Shown here one piece after another: positions 57,685 through 64,000 of a stretch of DNA of 64,000 nt. A program made the translations under genes and the position numbers. Source of the stretch: Beverwykella pulmonaria (lineage: Eukaryota > Ascomycota > Dothideomycetes > Pleosporales > Melanommataceae); NCBI GenBank assembly GCA_001599595.1, contig BCHH01000011.1, positions 517,894 to 581,893 on the forward strand. Direction: 5' to 3'. The notes beneath the pieces were generated by a model, which did no database searches, was not told the origin of the DNA, and was given only the letters and a program-made list of their open reading frames with translations. Position 1 is the first letter of the stretch, and every line of letters starts with the position of its first letter.

Positions 57685-60600
57685 GTTTCCCACCAAGAAA
57701 GCCATACTCACTGTAGACGGCCTACACGCAAGCACTCGACGGCATCTGGCATACGATCTAGTAGTGGCAGGCGACATGTTTTCCTTAGCATGTGTGATAC
57801 GATGGCATCATTATTACTGATAAAAACGGCGGAATTCTGCGCGTTTTCTTCATTCAGTTTTCTTCTCTTTGTGATCTACGACAGATCTTGGCGGCTTCGC
57901 CAATAACAAAACTTGCTTTTGCTGGGCATTTTCTAGGTTGGTTTGGGCTGCGATATCATAGATCTCTGTTGGGCTTTTTCACGTCTTTCTGCACTACCTC
58001 CTGATCGTCGTCTTTGGCAGCGGTCATGTATCATCTGACCCTCGTCGCAATTACCCTGTGGATGACATTTAAGAGCGTGGGAACAAACGACTGGACATTA
58101 GGTATGGTAGCTGATGTAGGGGGATAATAGAGCTATGCTTTAAGAACTTGGGGCGCGGTGTCTCCAATAGCTGAAGTCGATCATGTCCGTGCGCCCGCAT
58201 AAACGTAGGTAAGACTCTAGCCAAGATTGAAACAAAAAACTACAAGACCAAATGTCAAAGGCAAGAAAGCAACATCATGGACTCGATCTAGCAACTACTG
58301 ATATCCGCGCCCGCTCCCTTCCCTTCCTTTCCATTCCATAGTTTCAGTATACGACTGCTTCATTCCCGACTTCCGAACTACATAGTCCATGCTAAATTCG
58401 TAACCTACCCCTACACCACCATTCGAGCAACTAACACTCCTTCATATATCCCATCGACTACTCAAACCGACCTACACCTAGACTATCGTATGAAATGCTG
58501 TGGTTGGGAACTTTTGACGATAAGGGGAGCTGTTTTTTAAAAAACCCCAAACCACAGACTGGGGTTCGTACTTTCCGTAGGTTTGACCGATGGAAGACGA
58601 CAAACATGGGCGGAAACAGCGAAATAGTAATATAAAATTTCTGCCTTTGCGTCCCATCGTTCTGTATATGCAGATGTTATTATGGTAACTCCATTGAAGT
58701 TCGGCAAGACTGGCTCTGTTCGAAAAATGAGCGGGCTTACTTACCAGTATTCTGCATATCTTACATTGCCTATACCCTAATACTTCTCCCACGCCTCTGT
58801 AATCGGACTATCGACGCAAAATTTAGCATGACAACACAAACTCCGCACAGTTCTCACGAGTGAAGACTGGTGCGCATATTTGATGCACCACCCAATAGGA
58901 AAAACTTCATGACGGCTTACTGTCTATAAGCAACGATTGACCCAGGCCCCACTTACATAGCCCGGTGATAAAATGACTCCATAGTATTGCGCATTCTCTC
59001 CTTCATCTGGTTTAGATCCTCTCTCATATCTGGATATGGGCCTTGGAACATTCCCTCACAATTGACGGAGCTCTGGAGTTAATTCCAAGTTTCCAATTGG
59101 CGGCCCAGATGAAAGGTGCACCGATTTTGAAAGGGGAGTGCGCCTAGAATTTTTGTCTGGTTTATCGGCTTCTTCAATCATTAGATTATTATTGGTAGTC
59201 AAATTCGATGGAAGAAAGCTTTCTAAACTCTCATGGGGGAGTAAGGGTTTTGTATAGTAGAACGTATATCGTCAAAGGCTGCATGACCAACCGTGGCTCC
59301 TGTATTGCCTTCCTTGAGAGCCCCAAATGAATTCACAGCGTAGTTTCGACAGACTCTGAGGCTTAGAAATGGTTCTTAGCTCATGTGCATCAAGATAAAT
59401 ATAATGCGTGCACGCCCGAGCAAAATTCACCGCAAATAAACTTCGACGGATCAACTTTAATATTGTTTAAATCAAGTATAGTAATGACAAGATCTCGTTC
59501 CATCTGACCTAAGCTGAAACCTGTTTAGAGGAACTCCTTAAAACAGACAGAACTGTTACAATCCACTTCTGCGCGGGCTATCTCCTTTCGAATTACTAAA
59601 TGATTAGTCAGTAACAGCCTTGCGCTCTCTCCAGCCTGCCAGGTAATGGCATTGACCAGCAGTTAGCAAGCCGCCTAATCAGCCTGTAAAGCAATGGCAT
59701 TAGGTTGACTTACACACTGCAGCACAACTGGCGGTTAGCAATTGAACAAATGAGCCTGTTAAGCAATAACATCAGTTTAACTTACACGCTGCGCCACAAC
59801 CAGAAGGTAGTAACTTACCCAAAGTCTGTAAGGGTTTCAATCCTCCGGATTATAGGCACGATTATATGCGCTAAACTACTAGGCCAAATGGCATGCACAA
59901 GTTGAATCAACGCGATTCAGCTTGCGTAGTCGGTATTTATGCATGTAAAACGTACTGCGCCATTGCGCCACTCTTAAGCCCACACGTGGGCACATGTATG
60001 GGACCTGGCCCATCACAAAGGCCTATTAAGAAAGAGTATTGGTTCCACTTACAACCTGCACCACAATTAGTAGTTAGTGATTTCTCTAATTAGTTTTGTT
60101 AAGAAAGGTTATAAGGTCTACTTACACACTATACAACGACTAGCAGTTAGCATAATGATCTAATTCGCCTGTTAAGAAATAGTGTTCGGTCTACTTACAT
60201 ACTGTACCAAAACAGCAGTTAGAAAATTGTCTGATGAGCTTGTCAAATAAAGGAATTAGATCTATTAACCTCCTGCACCACAAGTTCAAGTCTATAGTAG
60301 ACTTACGACACGGGGACGCAACGTACTTCCCAAAGCTCCCGTGCTGAGAATAAGTGTTGCAAAAGTGTTTTGAGTAAGAATGCTAATTAATGAGTTGGTT
60401 AAGCCATGAAACGGAAACCGCTTGCATGTTTGGGAACCGAGGGAAAGCCGCAGCGTGCGATAAAGGCGAGGGAAAACCTTCGAAATAAGTTTAAAGTCCG
60501 GCATGCAATCAACCTGTTGGATATATAGAGTTGAGATCACGTGTGACCACGTGGAACACTAGCCGTACTGGGCTAGTGCACGCGGCGGTGAGGTTGATAG

Positions 60601-60807
60601 GATTCCCTCAACCGCACCCCCTTTGATAGATATACATGAATCAATACCTCGTTCTAGGACACCCCCATTGCAATTGCAATAGCCTTGTGTTATCAACACA
60701 ACCCATCTCCTGCATTCCATAACTGGGGACTTGGACTTATATAATTTATACCTGATATATGTATAAATCGTCAGCTGTCGAGACACGGCCATGATTAATT
60801 CATCCAT
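57685..60807. other. Intergenic region, 3.1 kb
   Basis: No gene is recognised. AT content rises from 58.8 kb. A degenerate ~72-bp repeat array occupies 59.68-60.31 kb (listed separately). I saw no transposon ends. Confidence 0.5.
59682..60308. repeat. Degenerate tandem array, period ~72 bp
   Basis: Units begin with GCCTGTTAAG-like sequence at 59682, 59754, 60021, 60094, 60167 and 60238 (spacings of 72, 73, 73 and 71; the 267-bp gap is close to 3.7 units). Each unit continues with an ATTAGGTTnACTTACACACTG-like block and a CACCACAACTnGCAGTTAGCAA-like block. The centre (59.82-60.02 kb) is too diverged to align by eye. A partial copy (CCAGCAGTTAGCAAGCCG) sits at about 59,656. Confidence 0.7.
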
Positions 60808-63800
60808 CTAGTCTAGGTTCTGTCTTTGGCACATCCTCCAGTAGACCCCCCTCTCCCTCGTTAACTCATCATGCGTCCCACACTCGGCGATGCGCCCACT
60901 TACAAGCACATAAATGCAATCTGCATCGCGAATTGTGCTAAGTCGGTGCGCAATCGCTACCGTCGTCCGCCCTACACTCGCATCTCTTAGCGCCCTCTTA
61001 ACCTCGCTCTCGCTCCCCGTATCCAGCGCGCTCGTTGCCTCATCAAGTAGTAGTATACTCGGATTGCGCACCAGCGCGCGCGCGATAGCAAGGCGCTGGC
61101 GCTGTCCACCGCTGAACAAAGCGCCTTTACGTCCGCACGGCGTGTCGTAACCTTCTGGTAGGCTGGCGATGAAATCGTGGATGTGCGCTTCGCGCGCTGC
61201 TTTTAGCATCATTTCTTCAGATTCCTCACCCACAGGGACACCGAGTAGGATGTTGTCGCGCACGGTGCCCTCAAAGAGCTGCGTGTCCTGTGACACGAGC
61301 GAGACATGGTCGCGGTACGTGTCGATATCTGTGTCGGCGAGGGGCACGCCGCCAATACGGATCTGTCCGCCTTTGGGTTGATAGAATCGCTCTAGGAGGG
61401 AGATGATAGTAGATTTCCCAGAGCCCGAGGGGCCAACGATGGCGACGTGCTGTCCCTGTAGTACCTGGAAGGATAGGTCTTGCAAGATGGGAACGTCGGG
61501 GGCGTTAACGTAGGAGAAGGAGACATGGTCAAAGGTAATGGAGCTGGAGACTGGTTTTTCGAATTCTGTCGGCTTGGGAGTGGTGGTGTGCTTGGTCGAT
61601 GTGGAGATGCTTGATATGCGACTGCAGGAGGAGCGGGCATGTATGATGTCTAAGGTTTGGTATTAACAAAAGGAAGCTTAAGCGGCTGGGAAAGTATATC
61701 GGTGCCTTACTGTTTGCGTTGGCAAAGAACTCGCTTGTTGCTTCTGAGCCAGTAACTATGCCGAAGTAGACTGCAGCTATGTTAGTAGAGTCGAATACCA
61801 TATGTGCTGAGGCAACTTACTTATCCACAAGTCTAGTGCACTGATTTTATGCTGCGTGAATTGAGTGCCGGCATACCAAAAAGAAAATGTAACCCCTGTT
61901 TCTAAGTAAGCTAAGGTGGTAGTTTCCGTAGGTATGCTATCGTACCTAAGAGATTACCACTATGCGAAAACGCAAAAAGAGGCATAGTGACGAATATGCT
62001 CTTGTAGAACTGCCGCAGTGACATGTTCATCTTCCGGGCCATCATGCTGCATACTTCAGCCTCCATGGCAAATGCAGAAACTGTTCTGATATTTCCAATC
62101 ACTTCCGCAGCATATTGTGTACTATCTATGAGCGGCTCGGACAAACTTTTATTTTTTCGTGACTGGGATTGTATGCGCAGGAAGCCAGCTATGGATATAA
62201 TTGGCACAGCGCCAAAGATAGCCACAAGAGCGAAGCGCCAAGAAACGATGAGGCCGAGGATAGCAACGGAGCTTAGGTTGACCGTTGTAACGGCGAGTGA
62301 ACTCAGGATGGTAACAAAACTTTGGAGGTGACTGGGCTGTGACGAAAGACACACTATCAAGAAGCCAGGCGTGTTCGTCGTTTTGTCGAAGAAGGACATG
62401 GGTTGTCTGATCAGTCCATGGAAGTATTTTTCGCGGTACACGCGTAAAGCGATGGTACCGCTGATAGATGAGAGTGATCCAAGGGTAAAAAAGGAAAACA
62501 GGGAAATCAGTGCGAGTACGAAGAACATAAGAGACCAGAAATTGATGGACCGCACCATGTCCGACTGAGATTTTTGGAAAGACACAACATCATGACCGAA
62601 AATGATGGCCTGGGTGGGGTAGATGGCTCCAGTGATGGCGCACACAAGCACGCTTGCTGCACAGATGTACTGCAATGCTTTGCTCCCTGAAATTATGTAT
62701 CGGATAGACTGGAAAAAAGACATTAAGTGGTCCTGTGTCATGTCGATTATGGTATCGTCCTCTTGGGCGGCCTGCACTTCCTTTTCCGCGTGATTTACCG
62801 AGTATTCCCTGAGCTTCTCCGCGCTTAAAGCCACTAAGTCAGATGTGACAGTGTTACTGGAGAATCGTTGGGGGTCCTCAAAACGATCGTCAGCAGCCAG
62901 ATTTTGCGCCATCCAACTCTTGACATAGTCATCGCTCGTTCGTAGCAGGGACTCATGCGTCCCTTCTTCAAACACAGAACCGTTTTTCATCAGCACTATT
63001 CGGTCAGCGCGTTTCACTGTTGCAAGTTTATGGGCAATAATGATCGTGGTTCTCCCTCGAGAGACTCTGTCAATGGTGGCTTGTACGAGGCGTTCAGAGT
63101 CGGCATCTAGTGCCGAGGTTGCTTCGTCGAAGATAAGTATAACGGGATTTGAGATAATAGCTCGTGCAATTGCAACGCGCTGTCGCTGGCCGCCGCTTAA
63201 AAGATTGCCGCAATTGCCTACGACGGTGTCGTAACGGTCTGGTAGTTGAGAGATGAAGTCATGGGCCTGCATGTCCTTGCAGACTTTTATGACGAGCCTG
63301 CGTTTTTCTCTGTCGGACAAGCCATTGTACGGACTTCCAATCAGACCGTGAACGATGTTATTGAAAATCGTGTCATTGAATAGTACTGAGTCCTAGAACA
63401 TGAGTCAGTGGGCGAGAAGCGAAAGGGCACGGGTCATACTTGTTGCACGACTCTGACGTTAGTCCGGAGGGACTTCACATTGTAACTTTCAATATCTGAT
63501 CCATTTATTTTGATGCTACCAGAAGATGTGTTGTAGAATCGTTGCAGCAAATTAATAATTGAGCTTTTGCCACATCCACTGGGTCCTATTACTGCAGTGG
63601 TCTTTCCGGCCCCAAACGTGAGGTTAAGCTTGTTGAGTACCTTCACCGTGGGACGACTTGGATACGCGAAATCTACGTCGTGAAACTCAATACGCGAGTA
63701 AGAGGCAATGAGCGGCACGCCCGATTTGGAGAAAGGGTCCAGTTTAGGTTGCATGTTCATGACCGATTTCAGTGACGAGTGCGCAGCTCTCGCCTGTGCT

Positions 63801-64000
63801 ACAAGGCCGTACAATGGTAGAAGTAACCTCAGTGCGTTCATCCCGGTATTCAAGGAAATAAGAACGCTTCGCACAAAATGTTAGTATGTCGTCTCCAAGG
63901 CTCAAAGCCAATGTCTCAACTCACATGCAAATCGCTCCGCCACTGTCGATTTCTCCATTCCTCAACAGTCGTGTTCCATACCAGAATGCTAGTGCATAGG
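60808..64000 (-). CDS. ABCB-type full ABC transporter, 3' part (start beyond window)
   Basis: Exons 64000-63925 (partial), 63866-63440, 63392-61946, 61895-61821, 61770-61711 and 61649-60808; every phase joins. Read N to C: end of TMD1 (FWYGTRLLRNGEIDSGGAIC); NBD1 with Walker A GPSGCGKSS, signature LLSGGQRQR, Walker B VILIFDEATSALD and H-loop IIAHKLAT; linker; TMD2 (ALQYICAASVLVCAITGAIY and later helices); and NBD2 with GPSGSGKST, FSGGQRQRLA, ILLLDEATSALD and AIAHRLST, ending CQRQNLD. Two complete NBDs in TMD-NBD-TMD-NBD order mark an MDR/P-glycoprotein-like (ABCB) full transporter, a plasma-membrane exporter of hydrophobic compounds. The NBD2 signature has Phe-Ser-Gly-Gly-Gln rather than Leu-Ser. 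The substrate is unknown. Confidence 0.93.

Noticed and set aside
59820..60000. tRNA gene in the centre of the 72-bp array
   Set aside because: A/B-box-like strings exist, but no acceptor or anticodon stem could be paired.
1..64000. CRISPR arrays, operons, Shine-Dalgarno sites, biosynthetic gene cluster
   Set aside because: The DNA is eukaryotic with spliced genes. No polyketide, peptide or terpene synthase core gene was found, so the MFS, patatin and Zn2Cys6 genes do not make a cluster.

Overview
The window reads as nuclear DNA of a filamentous ascomycete (Pezizomycotina). Most genes are split by short introns of 47-60 nt with GT..AG ends and CTAAC-type branch sites. The proteins match that group: a fungal hybrid histidine kinase, a Zn2Cys6 regulator, an inositol-phosphoceramide mannosyltransferase, KEOPS Kae1, and a small secreted protein of a type common in plant-associated fungi. 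Class is uncertain; a Dothideomycete-like origin is a guess from the secreted protein. All exon models come from reading splice sites and checking phase by hand. They are not supported by transcripts.

Layout. 1-2.3 kb is non-coding. 2.3-4.5 kb holds a Mei2-type RNA-binding protein. 4.5-11.5 kb is a gene-poor block. 11.5-14 kb has an RNase MRP subunit (Rmp1) and a KANL3/TEX30-type hydrolase. 15-17.2 kb is a PAS hybrid histidine kinase, followed by a broken F-box gene (17.7-18.4 kb) and a small secreted protein (19.4-19.9 kb). 20.3-23.5 kb has a ubiquitin E2 (Ubc1) and the proteasome ATPase Rpt2 facing apart. 23.5-32.8 kb is a zone of decayed genes and hairpins around an intact cyclin H (Ccl1). 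It includes a 2EXR/F-box-like remnant and a 2.1-kb coiled-coil gene broken by TAG/TAA codons and frameshifts.

32.8-40.3 kb carries an MFS exporter, a patatin-like phospholipase, a possible broken small gene and a Zn2Cys6 transcription factor, all on the minus strand. After a 2.6-kb gap comes a dense housekeeping block: Epl1 (NuA4), Rkm4-type SET methyltransferase, Kae1, and the Sur1-type MIPC mannosyltransferase. An orphan seven-helix membrane protein, a small two-helix membrane protein and the SNF1/AMPK beta subunit follow. 57.7-60.8 kb is non-coding with a degenerate ~72-bp tandem repeat. An ABCB-type full transporter starts beyond the right edge and runs from 64.0 to 60.8 kb on the minus strand.

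Functional links. Several neighbours are divergent pairs sharing short promoters: UBC1/RPT2, which both serve ubiquitin-proteasome turnover; RKM4/KAE1, which both act on translation components; and the small membrane protein with the AMPK beta subunit. There is no biosynthetic cluster, CRISPR array or intact transposon. I found no clearly novel multi-gene system. The most unusual items are the recoding-like coiled-coil pseudogene, the ~72-bp repeat array, the orphan 7-TM protein, a GC-AG intron and a 29-nt microexon.
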